From positions 186,001 to 250,000 of the forward strand of contig CAVWVF010000002.1 of NCBI GenBank assembly GCA_963758335.1: a stretch of 64,000 nucleotides of DNA. Direction: 5' to 3'. Made by a program: the position numbers and the translations under genes. Below are positions 8,646 through 16,562 of this stretch, one piece after another (the stretch's first letter is position 1; every line of letters begins with the position of its first letter). Under the pieces are notes generated by a model. The model ran no database searches. It saw only the letters and a list, made by a program, of their open reading frames with translations, and was not told the origin of the DNA. The stretch is from Roseiarcus sp963758335. Its GTDB lineage: Bacteria > Pseudomonadota > Alphaproteobacteria > Rhizobiales > Beijerinckiaceae.

Positions 8646-9219
8646 TTGCAATTCCTTCTCTTGCCATCAGCGCGGACACCTTGGCCGCAACGTCCTTTCG
8701 CTCTCGTCGCAGTTGACTTATTGGCATCTTCGGAACAAAAGTGCCGAATTCGTTGTCCGTAGGTGCAAGCACATGACTAATTGCTTGGCGAGTGAAAGAG
8801 CCATAGACATGACCTTCTATGTAGTCCTCTCGGTCGCGCACGCCATCGCTCTGGAGAAGCAACCCGCCAAACTCTTCGCGCCGCGTTTCTCTTTTCAGCT
8901 TACTCGCCAGCTTGGCGACCGCTAGTTTAGCCTTCGTTGACCAATCGGCGCGGAATCCCGGTCTTTCCTGCCACGTCTTGTATCCGTCTGAAAGCGTTAT
9001 TTCATCACACCATTCCTGATGCAAAAATGTGTTTTTTTCCGTGAAGGTGACTCTGTTGGCTATCATATTGATATTGAGTGTGAGATGGTAAGGCCCATAA
9101 CTCCACACACCTGCATGGCTTAAACTCAAGGCACAAAAGGTTAATTCCTCCTTGTATGCTCCAAACAATCGATTGTCAGTTTCAATGCGCCTTTGGTGAT
9201 CTGCTACTTGGGCTGACAA
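8623..9219 (-). CDS. unknown protein, middle gene of TPR-array operon
   Basis: A 198-aa soluble protein starting at TTG (MSAQVADHQRRIETDNRLFG). Notable stretches are CALSLSHAGVWSYGPYHLTL, a basic helix AKLAVAKLASKLKRETRR, DREDYIEGHVYGSF and a C-terminal LRRERKDVAAKVSALMAREG. I do not recognise the family. Base composition is clearly less GC-rich than the flanking chromosome, as for the next upstream ORF, which is consistent with acquisition. Its end overlaps the start of the TPR-array gene, implying co-translation. Confidence 0.6.
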   Translation of the reverse strand: MSAQVADHQRRIETDNRLFGAYKEELTFCALSLSHAGVWSYGPYHLTLNINMIANRVTFTEKNTFLHQEWCDEITLSDGYKTWQERPGFRADWSTKAKLAVAKLASKLKRETRREEFGGLLLQSDGVRDREDYIEGHVYGSFTRQAISHVLAPTDNEFGTFVPKMPISQLRRERKDVAAKVSALMAREGIAIDFKCGD

Positions 9220-9236
9220 TCGAATTTTTCCGTCAA

Positions 9237-9530
9237 TTACTTGATAATAATTGCGTAGAGGGCATTGCCTGAATTGAATATTGCGAGCAGCACATTATAC
9301 GGGACGGCTAATATTACGTTCGAGTGTTGCTCAACTGCCGCTTCAAATTCTTGGATTTTCTCGTTATTGACCAAATAAATACTTTTGGTATTATCATAGC
9401 GCTGAAGGAGTGCGTCCACACTTTCCCTAGCCCGCCGAACATTTGGAAAAACAAGGTCGCAACCGCAATCGGGGCATATACGTAATGCCGGATAGCGCTT
9501 GGCACATTCGACCTGCCTACCGCAGTCCAT
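9237..9530 (-). CDS. small Cys-rich (zinc-ribbon-like) protein, first gene of TPR-array operon
   Basis: 97 aa, beginning MDCGRQVECAKRYPALRICP and continuing CPDCGCDLVF, giving Cys spacing like a short zinc ribbon. A helical section (ARESVDALLQRYDNTKSIYL) and a hydrophobic tail VILAVPYNVLLAIFNSGNALYA follow. The frame stays open upstream of the ATG for about 18 further codons without another start. It ends 17 bp before the TTG of the next gene. The AT-richer composition matches the neighbouring gene. Function unknown. Confidence 0.5.
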   Translation of the reverse strand: MDCGRQVECAKRYPALRICPDCGCDLVFPNVRRARESVDALLQRYDNTKSIYLVNNEKIQEFEAAVEQHSNVILAVPYNVLLAIFNSGNALYAIIIK

Positions 9531-9777
9531 ATGCGGCCCCCAGCCTTTGCGAGCCGAGTCCCACCTTGGACTCCCAGGTTATGCCCCGACATTCGTCGGA
9601 TGCCGCCTCAGATGACGGCCAATATGGTTGATATTGTCGATTGTCTCAAGCGGATTCCCGGTTCCGTAGTGCCCCGACGCGCTCGAAGGGTGTCAGGAAC
9701 GGCCGTAGCGTGATGAACTCCGTCCAGTCCGGCGCGGACACCGATCCGAAAATCGGAGTTTTTCAGCACAATCCGCC

Positions 9778-9807
9778 CGAAACGGAAATTCAAGCTGAGA
9801 CACTACC
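9778..9807 (-). repeat. right terminal inverted repeat of the vapC-inserted element
   Basis: Reads CGAAACGGAAATTCAAGCTG then AGACACTACC, the inverse of 3971-4001. Immediately beyond it the vapC reading frame (minus strand) resumes with residues VTLHKAA. Confidence 0.75.
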
Positions 9808-10089
9808 CGGCGGCCTTGTGGAGCGTGACCCCCAGGCCCCTGAGCTTGCGGTCGTTGTGGGCGGCGCGTGGGGCGAGATCGGCGTCGAGGAGAGGCGTGA
9901 GAACGAACTGGCGCAATCCACGCTCAATCAGCGCCGCATGAGCCTCGTCCCGGGCGCCCTGAAGGACCTCGAGCAGAATGAGGTCCCCGACCAGAATCGG
10001 TTCGCGACCGACCGGCTTCGAGCTTCGCCACCGCCCGAATCCGCTGGCCGCATGTGCGCGATCCACACCGAACTGTCGACGAGAATCAC
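9808..10089 (-). pseudogene. vapC: VapC PIN toxin, N-terminal part (split and frameshifted)
   Basis: A GTG at 10089 overlaps the vapB stop (GTGA) and starts MILVDSSVWIAHMRPADSGG, with the first PIN acidic residue in VDSS. The frame then shifts. The continuing frame gives VGREPILVGDLILLEVLQGA and LRGLGVTLHKAA, normal for this VapC family, and ends at the element boundary. The remainder (ADIIIATFC onward) is at 3859-3970. The toxin is thus interrupted by 5.84 kb and separately frameshifted near 10020-10050. Confidence 0.8.
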
Positions 10090-10295
10090 GACCGGTTCAC
10101 GGCGCGTCCCCGTCGCATTTCGTCAAGGTCGCCCTCCCAGCCCAATCCTCTGAGCTCCCTGAACGCCTCAGCTTGCCTGCGGACTCGAACCAGCAGCCTC
10201 AGGCCCTCTTCCACCGCGGCGCGCTTCGTGGACAGGCCGCTGAGCCGCATGGCCTGAGACATCAACTCGTCGTCGATTTCAATGTTGGTCCGCAT
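10086..10295 (-). CDS. vapB: VapB-type antitoxin
   Basis: A 69-aa protein MRTNIEIDDELMSQAMRLSG followed by STKRAAVEEGLRLLVRVRRQ, a ribbon-helix-helix-like VapB (the family in which T-N-I-x-I-D-D is conserved), and a C-terminus GWEGDLDEMRRGR that would bind the toxin. It is open and intact. The Met at 10295 is chosen because homology starts there. The overlap with vapC by GTGA shows the original operon. With vapC broken it is an orphan antitoxin that may still repress its own promoter or neutralise related toxins. Confidence 0.85.
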   Translation of the reverse strand: MRTNIEIDDELMSQAMRLSGLSTKRAAVEEGLRLLVRVRRQAEAFRELRGLGWEGDLDEMRRGRAVNRS

Positions 10296-10372
10296 TCCGG
10301 CCGGTCCGAATGTCGGTATAAGTGCACGCATTCGAATGACCCCCGCAACCGCGACGCGGACGCCGACCCGGC

Positions 10373-10726
10373 TCAACGCTCTCGTTGCTCGCGCCTCTTG
10401 CGCGTGGCTGCCGCCTCGCGTGCGGACTCTCTACGGTCCTCCGCCGTTCGGCCCGTGCTGGGAATCCTGACCAATTGCCTCCAATCCGTCTCGGTCATTT
10501 CGACGCCATAGTAATCGGCCGCCTTCTTGATGTTGGCGAAGGCCAGTTCTCGATCTTCGTCTGGAACGTCGATGACCTGGTAGAAACGCGCAATGGCGTT
10601 CCCGACGTGACGGGCGTCGGTCATCGGCTCCTTTCGCTCTTTCGGAAATGCGAACACGCTGTCGGGCAAGTCACTCCGCTCCGTGAGTTCGCCGTGCTTC
10701 TCGTGCAGTCTCCAAGTCGCTTTCAT
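10373..10726 (-). CDS. DUF6582-type small protein
   Basis: 117 aa: MKATWRLHEKHGELTERSDL, then VFAFPKERKEPMTDARHVGN, AIARFYQVIDVPDEDRELAF and IKKAADYYGVEMTETDW. This matches the small acidic/basic family recorded as DUF6582, whose role is not known. GGAGG lies 6 nt upstream of the ATG at 10726. The tail is basic (RESAREAAATRKRREQRER). It lies upstream of vapB on the same strand with an 77-bp gap. Confidence 0.7.
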   Translation of the reverse strand: MKATWRLHEKHGELTERSDLPDSVFAFPKERKEPMTDARHVGNAIARFYQVIDVPDEDRELAFANIKKAADYYGVEMTETDWRQLVRIPSTGRTAEDRRESAREAAATRKRREQRER

Positions 10727-10738
10727 GCTCGCCTCCAT

Positions 10739-11414
10739 GCGCGCTCTTCCTGCCGGACCGACTCCGGGACCTTTGGTCGGCTGTCAGTCGGCTGTGGAAC
10801 CAATAAACGATCGGAGCAGGTCCGCGGCTCCATAAGAAATGCGGCTCAGCGAAGGTTGAGGGGTCCGTTTCGCTCACTTGGGACGGCGGCCGGCCGCGCC
10901 TCTGAGCGGCGATCTCCGGGCTATATTCGGCTGCTTTGTCAGAGGCTTGTCTTGCAACGAGAGCTGATGATGGAACAGATCATGTACATACGGCGGAATC
11001 GATGGTATGGTTCGCTTTTGGTCTTGATCAAGGAACTCCCCGTGCGCGGATGCGTCCAACGAGAAGGGTTTCGCCGCCGGGTCCAGGGCTCGGTCGACCG
11101 GCGCCCGCGCCAGATGATCTTTCTGATGATTGAGGCGCGCTTGACCGCGTTGAGAGCGTCGAGGACGGCGCGCGCCCCGCGCGCCTTTCGGGCGGCGAGA
11201 CGCCGCCCCTCCAGGGACGACGCCACGCCCGGAATTGGTGCCGCAAAGGCTTGATATTATGGAATCAGCGGCCGGAATTGCTATGGCTCGCGCAGCCGTT
11301 CGAGACACAAGATATGGGAGTTTCAGGTCGCTGCGGAGCCCGTCGCGCCCTTTTGCCGCCCCGGTCGCAAGAGCGATATGGCGAAAAGGGGGCGCATTAA
11401 AAAAGAATTTTCGC
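10739..11414. other. intergenic, no supported gene
   Basis: Open frames here lack a ribosome-binding site and have no protein-like conservation I can see. The last part (11370-11414) has GCGAAAA and TTTTCGC in inverted orientation around an A-rich stretch, possibly a weak hairpin. The IS66 element inserts directly after it. Confidence 0.4.
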
Positions 11415-11422
11415 CCTCTCTC

Positions 11423-13169
11423 GTAATCGGGGCAAATTTCCGGGCGGAAGGGGGGAGTCAAGCGTCGGAAAGTATGATTCAAGCTGGGGATGTCCGTTGA
11501 TTTGGGTGATCCGCTTGAGCGCATGACGCCGGCCGAGCTCATCGGCCTGGTTCGCACTTTGATTGGCGAATTGATTGGCGAAGTGACCCGCTTTCAGGCG
11601 GAGTACGAGAAGGTGAGCGGGGCGTTGGCCAAGCTGAGGGTCGAGCATCAGGCGGTCAAGGACGAACTGGCGCGATTGAAGAAACTGCCGCCGCGGCCGC
11701 CGCAGAAACCCTCGGGGATGGACAAGGCGACGGACCGACCGGATTCGCAAGCGAACGCGCCCAAGGGCGGGCGGTCGACGCAGCGGCGCGGCAGCAACCT
11801 GGACAAGCTGACGGTCACGCAAACCATCGAGGTGAAGGTCGACGCGCCAGCGGGTTCCAGCCACAAGGGCTACGAAGAGATCGTCGTTCAGGACTTGGTT
11901 CTGAATCCTTTGGTGACCCGCTATCGGCGCGAGCGCTGGCAAACGCCGGATGGGAAGACTTTGATCGAGCCGCTCGATCCCGGGATCGTCGGTGGCTATG
12001 GCCCGCATCTTCAGCGCCTGATCTTGATGCTGCACTTTCAGGGACAGATGACCTGCGAGCGGATTCTGGCGCTGCTGAACGGCGTCGGCGTGGTGATTTC
12101 GAAACGCCAGGTGGTGCGCCTGCTGGCCGCCAGGCTCGAGACGTTCCGCGCTGAGGACGCCGAGGTGCTGAAGACCGGATTGAGCAGCGCTTCCTTCGTC
12201 ACGGTCGACGACACCGGCGCCCGCCATCGAGGCAAGAGCGGCGTGACGACCCAGATCGGTTCCGACAGCTTCACCACGTTTCGAACCGGCCCGAGCAAGT
12301 CCCGCCTGGCGTTCCTGCGCAATCTCCTGGGCGGCGCGGCCTCTTACGTGGTCAACGAGGCGGCGCTCGTCTACATGCGGGCTTGCAATCTGAGCCTCAG
12401 CCTCATCGACACGCTCGCGGGCCATCCGACGCGGCTTTTTGCGTCTCACGAAGACTGGACGAGCCATCTGAACGCGCTCGGATTCGCCGATCTCAGGATC
12501 ACCCCCGATCCGGTGCGGGTCGCCAGCGAGGGTGCTCTGTGGGGCGCCGTTCGCGAGCAAGGCCTGCTCGGCCAAGCCATCGTCGTGTCAGACGGCGCCG
12601 GCCAGTTCCGCGTCGGCGAACACGCCTTGTGCTGGGTGCACGCCGAACGCCTGGTCCACAAGCTCATCCCCGCCAACGACAAGCAGCGCAACGCGATCGA
12701 GGTCGCACGGCGCATGATCTGGTGGTTCTATCGCGCCTTAAAAGAATACAAGCTCGCCCCGAGCCTCGAGAAAGCCGAGCGTTTGCGGGCGCAGTTCGAC
12801 CGCATCTTCAACCGCTCCAGAACCGGCTACGCCACCCTCGACAGCCTGCTCAGGCGCCTCTTTCGCCTCAAGGACGATCTCTTGCGCGTCCTCGACCATC
12901 CCCATATTCCGCTGCACACCAACGCCTCGGAAAACGACATCCGCGTCTTCGTCACCAAGCGCAAAATCTCCGGCGGGACCCTCAGCGACAGAGGCCGCGA
13001 CGCCCGCGACGTCATGCTCGGGCTCGCCAAGACCTGCAGGAAGCTCAAAATCCCCTTCTTCGACTATCTCGGCGCTCGCCTCGCCATTCCAGGCCCCGAA
13101 ATCCCCGATCTCGCAACTCTCGTCAGGCCCGCCCCAAGCTAACGCCGCCCGGAAATTCGCCCCGGTTAC
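11423..13169 (+). mobile_element. IS66-family element, copy 1 (intact ORF)
   Basis: Terminal inverted repeats of about 25 bp (GTAATCGGGGCAAATTTCC at the left, GTAACCGGGGCGAATTTCC inverted at the right). It is flanked by a perfect 8-bp target duplication CCTCTCTC at 11415-11422 and 13170-13177. It has a single transposase gene and no tnpA/tnpB accessory genes, as in the ISBst12-like subgroup. A near-identical copy on the other strand is at 40400-42148. Confidence 0.96.
11490..13142 (+). CDS. IS66 family transposase
   Basis: 550 aa. It has an N-terminal coiled region (TLIGELIGEVTRFQAEYEKV), a zinc/HTH section, then the DDE core with VTVDDTGARHRGKSGVTTQI, IVVSDGAGQFRVGEHALCWV-HAERLVHKL and HTNASENDIRVFVTKRKISG. 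It is open over its full length and likely functional. It differs from the copy at 40.4 kb by a few substitutions and by lacking that copy's two one-base insertions. Confidence 0.95.
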   Translation: MSVDLGDPLERMTPAELIGLVRTLIGELIGEVTRFQAEYEKVSGALAKLRVEHQAVKDELARLKKLPPRPPQKPSGMDKATDRPDSQANAPKGGRSTQRRGSNLDKLTVTQTIEVKVDAPAGSSHKGYEEIVVQDLVLNPLVTRYRRERWQTPDGKTLIEPLDPGIVGGYGPHLQRLILMLHFQGQMTCERILALLNGVGVVISKRQVVRLLAARLETFRAEDAEVLKTGLSSASFVTVDDTGARHRGKSGVTTQIGSDSFTTFRTGPSKSRLAFLRNLLGGAASYVVNEAALVYMRACNLSLSLIDTLAGHPTRLFASHEDWTSHLNALGFADLRITPDPVRVASEGALWGAVREQGLLGQAIVVSDGAGQFRVGEHALCWVHAERLVHKLIPANDKQRNAIEVARRMIWWFYRALKEYKLAPSLEKAERLRAQFDRIFNRSRTGYATLDSLLRRLFRLKDDLLRVLDHPHIPLHTNASENDIRVFVTKRKISGGTLSDRGRDARDVMLGLAKTCRKLKIPFFDYLGARLAIPGPEIPDLATLVRPAPS

Positions 13170-13177
13170 CCTCTCTC

Positions 13178-13525
13178 ACCGTAAGCCGTTGATAAGGCCC
13201 GTTTCGCGGAAGGAGATGGAAGGAAAAGGAAGCAGATGGAAAGGCTTTTTTGCGGCGATTGCATATCTGTTGCGTGTGGTTGCGCATCGGGTGCGTGTCT
13301 TTGAAAGGCAACGGAGGCGCGAGATGGCCCTACCCTCGATTTTCGATCCGCTGGAAGGCGCGTCGTCAGCCAGTCAACGGCCCGCTTCCGCCTTCTCCAG
13401 CCGCTCACCCGCCATCAACAGCTGCGCGGCGATCGAGGCGGCGATCACCGCGGGGTCTTTGCCCTGGGCTGTGCCTTGCAAATCCACGCGCAATCCTTAC
13501 CCCTACAAGGAGGAGTAAGGAACCC
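13178..13525. other. intergenic between IS66 and antitoxin; possible short minus ORF
   Basis: No clear full gene. On the minus strand 13374-13490 reads RVDLQGTAQGKDPAVIAASI then AAQLLMAGERLEKAEAGR before a stop. It is protein-like and could be a tiny gene or the tail of a lost one. The plus strand carries the ribosome-binding site AAGGAGGAG just before the antitoxin. Confidence 0.35.
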
Positions 13526-13759
13526 ATGCGCATCACGTCTAAGGGGCAGGTGACCATTCCGATCGAGATCCGCGAGCGGGCCGGCCTGCTGCCTCAGACC
13601 GAGGTGGAATTCGAGTTCGATGGCGAGGTCGTGCGCATCGTTCGCGCAGCAGCCCGGAAGAGGGATGGTCGCGGCGCTCGCATTGTCGCTCATCTGCGGG
13701 GCCGGGGCGACGTTGCGATGAGCACGGACGCCATCATGGCGCTGACTCGTGATGACTGA
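13526..13759 (+). CDS. AbrB/MazE-type antitoxin
   Basis: 77 aa, beginning MRITSKGQVTIPIEIRERAG, the canonical SpoVT/AbrB swapped-hairpin DNA-binding motif. A C-terminal segment ends AHLRGRGDVAMSTDAIMALT that is typical of antitoxins paired with VapC/PIN toxins. AAGGAGG lies 12-15 nt upstream of the ATG. The stop overlaps the following vapC start closely (TGAATG). The antitoxin is intact although its toxin is broken. Confidence 0.9.
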   Translation: MRITSKGQVTIPIEIRERAGLLPQTEVEFEFDGEVVRIVRAAARKRDGRGARIVAHLRGRGDVAMSTDAIMALTRDD

Positions 13760-14122
13760 ATGACCGCCGTATTGGTTGACGCCAACGTCCTTCTCCACGT
13801 CATGACGGAAGACGCGCATTGGCTGGGATGGTCGGCGGAAGCCATCGAACGCGCCGGCGATCGCTATCGCCTGGTCATCAATCCCATCATTTATGCCGAG
13901 GTCTCGATTCGGTATTCGGATCGAAGAACTTGAAGCTGCGCTGCCGAAAACCATGTTCGACCGCGAAGCAATCCCGTACGAGGCCGCCTTTCTTGCCGGC
14001 AAGTCGTTCTCAACCTATCGGCGGCGAGGGGGAATAAAGCGATCGCCGCTTCCCGATTTCTTCATCGGCGCCCATGCGTCCGTCGCCGGATATCTGCTGA
14101 TGACACGGGATACAGCGCGTTA

Positions 14123-15259
14123 TACGCCGGCTAAGCGATAACCCGAAAATCGGCGCGGTGGATCACGCGGAAATTGTCGCTGATTCGGTCGCAGAACCGT
14201 TTCCAGCGTTTGGGCACGGTATGCCGGAGGAATTTTATGATCTCCCGGCGGAATTCGTTGAAGGTCTTGTAATCCCGGTTGTGGGTGACGTTTTCGTGCA
14301 TCAAGCCCCACAACCGTTCGATGGGATCGAGATGGGGACAATAAGGCGGAAGGAAGTGCAGCACGATTTTGCGCCCGGCCGCCGCAAGCCATTCTTTGAC
14401 GAGGTCAGCCTTGTGATAGCTGGCGTTGTCGACGAAGACGTGGATGAGGCGCATCGCGGTATGCGTGCCCTCGATCTCGCCCAATAGCTTGATGAAGCTC
14501 AGCGCGTTGACCTTCTCGACCGCGAGAATCTGCGTCTGGCCGGTTTCGAGATTGATGGCGCCGTGGATGTTCAGCCGGTCACGGCCCGTCGTCTGCTCCA
14601 CCGCGAGGGCGACGTCCTTGCGGGCCCAGCAGCCAGCCGGCCTCACCTGATGGGTCGGATGAACCGCATCGACGAAGACGACGGCCTCATCGACGCCCAT
14701 CGTGTTGAGCAGGTTCTCGTATTCGTCGATGAAGGCTTGCTGCTTGGCGTCGTCGAGGGCGCGCGGCACCCGTTCCGGCTTGCGGTAGTCAAAGCCCAAG
14801 CGATGCAGCAACGCGATCAGCCCCGAATGGCTATAGCTCAGCCCAAATGAGCGCTTTAGCCAAGCCCCTATCTTCCGGGTGCTGCGGGGGCAATGAGCAT
14901 CGATCCAATTGCCCAGAGCAATTGCCTGCTCGTCGGTGAGGAGGCTGCTGCCGCCTTCGTGGCCAAAGCTCTTCAGCCCCTCGACGCCACCTCGCTCATA
15001 GGCCCGATGCCAATCGCGAACCGTGTCGTCGTCCAGCAACACCGCCGCCGCGACCCGCTCGCAGCTCCAGCCCTGGTCGAGAAGGACGACGGCGTTGGCT
15101 CGGCGGGCCACGCGATGCTCCGCAAGTCCATCCCGAGCAAGCCCGGTTAGGGCCCGCCGGTCGTCAGATGAGAGAAATCCGCCGCGAATCACATCCCCAG
15201 ACGAATCCTGTTCGTCCGCAACGTCAAGGAGTTTCTCGGCTTCTCAATAAGTCGGGGTA
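14123..15259 (-). mobile_element. IS630-family element inside vapC
   Basis: Flanked by the TA dinucleotide duplication expected of IS630/Tc1-mariner (14121-14122 and 15260-15261). Short imperfect ends TACGCCGGC and TACCCCGAC (inverted). Excising it with one TA restores the C-terminal vapC codons (DTARY joined to RTYFP), which fixes the boundaries. Confidence 0.92.
14131..15192 (-). CDS. IS630 family transposase
   Basis: 353 aa, full length. It has an N-terminal HTH (LARDGLAEHRVARRANAVVL, GWSCERVAAAVLLDDDTVRD), a linker with GYSHSGLIALLHRLGFDYRK, and the DDE superfamily core. VVFVDAVHPTHQVRPAGCWA has the first Asp, IHVFVDNASYHKADLVKEWL the second, and FLPPYCPHLDPIERLWGLMH the final Glu. No frameshift is seen, so the element is potentially active. 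Confidence 0.95.
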   Translation of the reverse strand: MIRGGFLSSDDRRALTGLARDGLAEHRVARRANAVVLLDQGWSCERVAAAVLLDDDTVRDWHRAYERGGVEGLKSFGHEGGSSLLTDEQAIALGNWIDAHCPRSTRKIGAWLKRSFGLSYSHSGLIALLHRLGFDYRKPERVPRALDDAKQQAFIDEYENLLNTMGVDEAVVFVDAVHPTHQVRPAGCWARKDVALAVEQTTGRDRLNIHGAINLETGQTQILAVEKVNALSFIKLLGEIEGTHTAMRLIHVFVDNASYHKADLVKEWLAAAGRKIVLHFLPPYCPHLDPIERLWGLMHENVTHNRDYKTFNEFRREIIKFLRHTVPKRWKRFCDRISDNFRVIHRADFRVIA

Positions 15260-15425
15260 TATCGGACCTATTTCCCCAAATTGTCTCTGATCGCTCCAGA
15301 CTGAATGTCCCTTGAATGGAGGGCTATCGCGCAGACAGAGTGCTCATCATCGTCGCTCGTGGCCCGACAGCAAAGCGGCCGGGAGGGCCCGGCCGCCTCA
15401 ATTTTCATGGGAGGATCACCCAATG

Positions 15426-15686
15426 CTATGGGAGGACCATCCAATGCCCGTGACGCCAGTAGCCGCGCCCCTCATGCTCTCTCCAGACGAAGAGTTCACC
15501 GGGGCCCCAATGCCAATTGTCCGGGTGGATCACCACGACGCCAGGCGGATAGGCGTGTGCTCGCGGCGTATGCCAGCAATCGCCGTCGCTGTTGCAGACG
15601 ATGGCGGCGGAGGCGCTCAGCGAGGAAAGAGCCAGAAGGCCGAAGGCGGAGAGCGCCAGCGCGACAATAGTGCTGCGGATAGTCAT
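15426..15686 (-). CDS. small secreted protein, unknown
   Basis: 86 aa with a clear Sec signal peptide (MTIRSTIVALALSAFGLLAL, cleavage after SASA). The short mature part has two Cys (CNSDGDC), Pro/His/Trp residues (YPPGVVVIHPDNWHWGPGEL) and the ending REHEGRGYWRHGHWMV. Similar Trp/Gly/His-rich small exported proteins are common in Hyphomicrobiales but have no known role. A GGAGGA motif lies just upstream of the ATG. Likely periplasmic. Confidence 0.75.
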   Translation of the reverse strand: MTIRSTIVALALSAFGLLALSSLSASAAIVCNSDGDCWHTPRAHAYPPGVVVIHPDNWHWGPGELFVWREHEGRGYWRHGHWMVLP

Positions 15687-15816
15687 GCGTATCCTCCTCC
15701 AAGGATGATCCCCCAGAACGCCCTCCGCGCGCGGAGGTTCCGTTTGGCGCGCCGTCGGGCCGGCTCAGGCGATTTGACCGGAGAGACGTTGCGGATCTAA
15801 CTCGCTTTGCGCCCCA

Positions 15817-15867
15817 TGTAGACGCGGTCGTTGACCGCGTCGGCCGCGCTCACCGAGCGCGGCTACA
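15817..15867. repeat. GC-rich palindromic repeat (REP family A), intergenic copy
   Basis: TGTAGACGCGGTCG followed by the inverse CGACCGCG-type stem and a CGCGCTCACCGAGCGCG hairpin, closing with GGCTACA. A longer relative of the same element sits inside the cyclase-AAA gene at 45221-45312. No gene is seen between 15690 and 15923. Confidence 0.65.
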
Positions 15868-15923
15868 AGGGGCACGGAAATTCAGGGAGCGCCCGGCCCG
15901 GGCCGGCGGAAAAAGCCAATCCC

Positions 15924-16553
15924 ATGAAGCTCTACGGCCATTTTCTCAGCGCCGCCTCGTGGCGGGTGCGCATCGCGCTCAATCTCAAGGGGCTGCCCTA
16001 TCGCTAGGTCCCGGTTCATCTCGGCCGCGGCGAGCATCGCGCCGCGTCCTACCTAGCGATCAACCCGCAGGGGCTTCTGCCGGCGCTGAAGCTCAGCCAT
16101 GGAATCGTGTTGACCCAGTCGCTTGCCATCATCGAATGGCTCGAGGAAGCCTACCCGTCTCCCACGCTGCTTCCCGGCGATGCGGTCCTGCGCGCCCGCA
16201 TTCGCGCCTTCGCGCTCGCGCTCGCGGCCGACACCCATCCGCTTCAGACGCGCATCGTTCTCGAGGGATTGCGCGGGCGCGGCCTCGGGGATTCCGCGCT
16301 CGCGGCTTGGGCGGCCGACGCCAACGCGAACGGACTTAAGGCCTGCGAAGCGCTCGCCCTGCGCTCGGGCGCCTTTTGCTTCGGCGCGGCCCCGAGCCTC
16401 GCCGACATCTGCCTCGTTCCGCAGCTCAGCGCAGCGCGCCGTTTCGGCGTCGACGTGGCGCGCTTTCCGCGCCTGCTGGTGATCGAGGCGGCGTGCGGCG
16501 CCTTGCCCGCTTTCGCCGACGCGGACCCGTCCCGCCAGCCCGACGCGGAATGA
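15924..16553 (+). pseudogene. maiA: maleylacetoacetate isomerase-like GST with internal TAG
   Basis: A 209-codon GST-fold frame starting MKLYGHFLSAASWRVRIALN, the zeta-class/maleylacetoacetate isomerase N-terminus with the catalytic Ser-Ser region changed to SAASWRVR. It continues LAINPQGLLPALKLSHGIVL, TQSLAIIEWLEEAYP and ends in the C-terminal helical domain. Codon 28 is TAG (16005-16007), where a glutamine-type codon CAG would be expected before VPVHLGRG. The frame on both sides is otherwise intact and of normal length. The enzyme would isomerise maleylacetoacetate in tyrosine/homogentisate catabolism. Readthrough or an assembly error would rescue it. Confidence 0.82.
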
Positions 16554-16562
16554 GCGAGCGGC

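Larger units (their letters stand above)
3971..9807. mobile_element. 5.84-kb inverted-repeat-bounded cargo element inside vapC
   Basis: The left end reads GGTAGTGTCTCAG then TTGAATTTCTG. The right end, reverse-complemented, reads GGTAGTGTCTCAG then CTTGAATTTCC. The similarity extends about 30 bp and then stops. The segment sits between the N- and C-terminal coding parts of one vapC gene. Inside are a degraded RAYT fragment, a plus-strand membrane protein with a small coupled ORF, the TPR-array gene and two unknown genes upstream of it. No intact transposase or recombinase is recognisable, so mobilisation would need a trans-acting enzyme. An exact target duplication could not be resolved: the junction trinucleotides suggest GCC but extra bases remain. 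Confidence 0.68.
13760..15304 (+). pseudogene. vapC: VapC PIN toxin, frameshifted and split by IS630
   Basis: Begins MTAVLVDANVLLHVMTEDAH with the first catalytic Asp. It runs to VINPIIYAEVSIRYS, where the frame ends at a TGA after a shift near 13918. The next frame continues RIEELEAALPKTMFDREAIP, SPLPDFFIGAHASVAGYLLM and TRDTARY at 14122. There an IS630 is inserted in a TA. After the element the frame resumes with RTYFPKLSLIAPD and a stop at 15302-15304. The combined product would be a normal-length VapC with all PIN acidic residues. Two independent lesions make it non-functional as read. Confidence 0.9.

Noticed and set aside
3971..9807. Tn3-family or IS630 identity of the 5.84-kb element
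   Set aside because: The ends do not begin with the Tn3 GGGG signature and a TA duplication does not restore the vapC frame.
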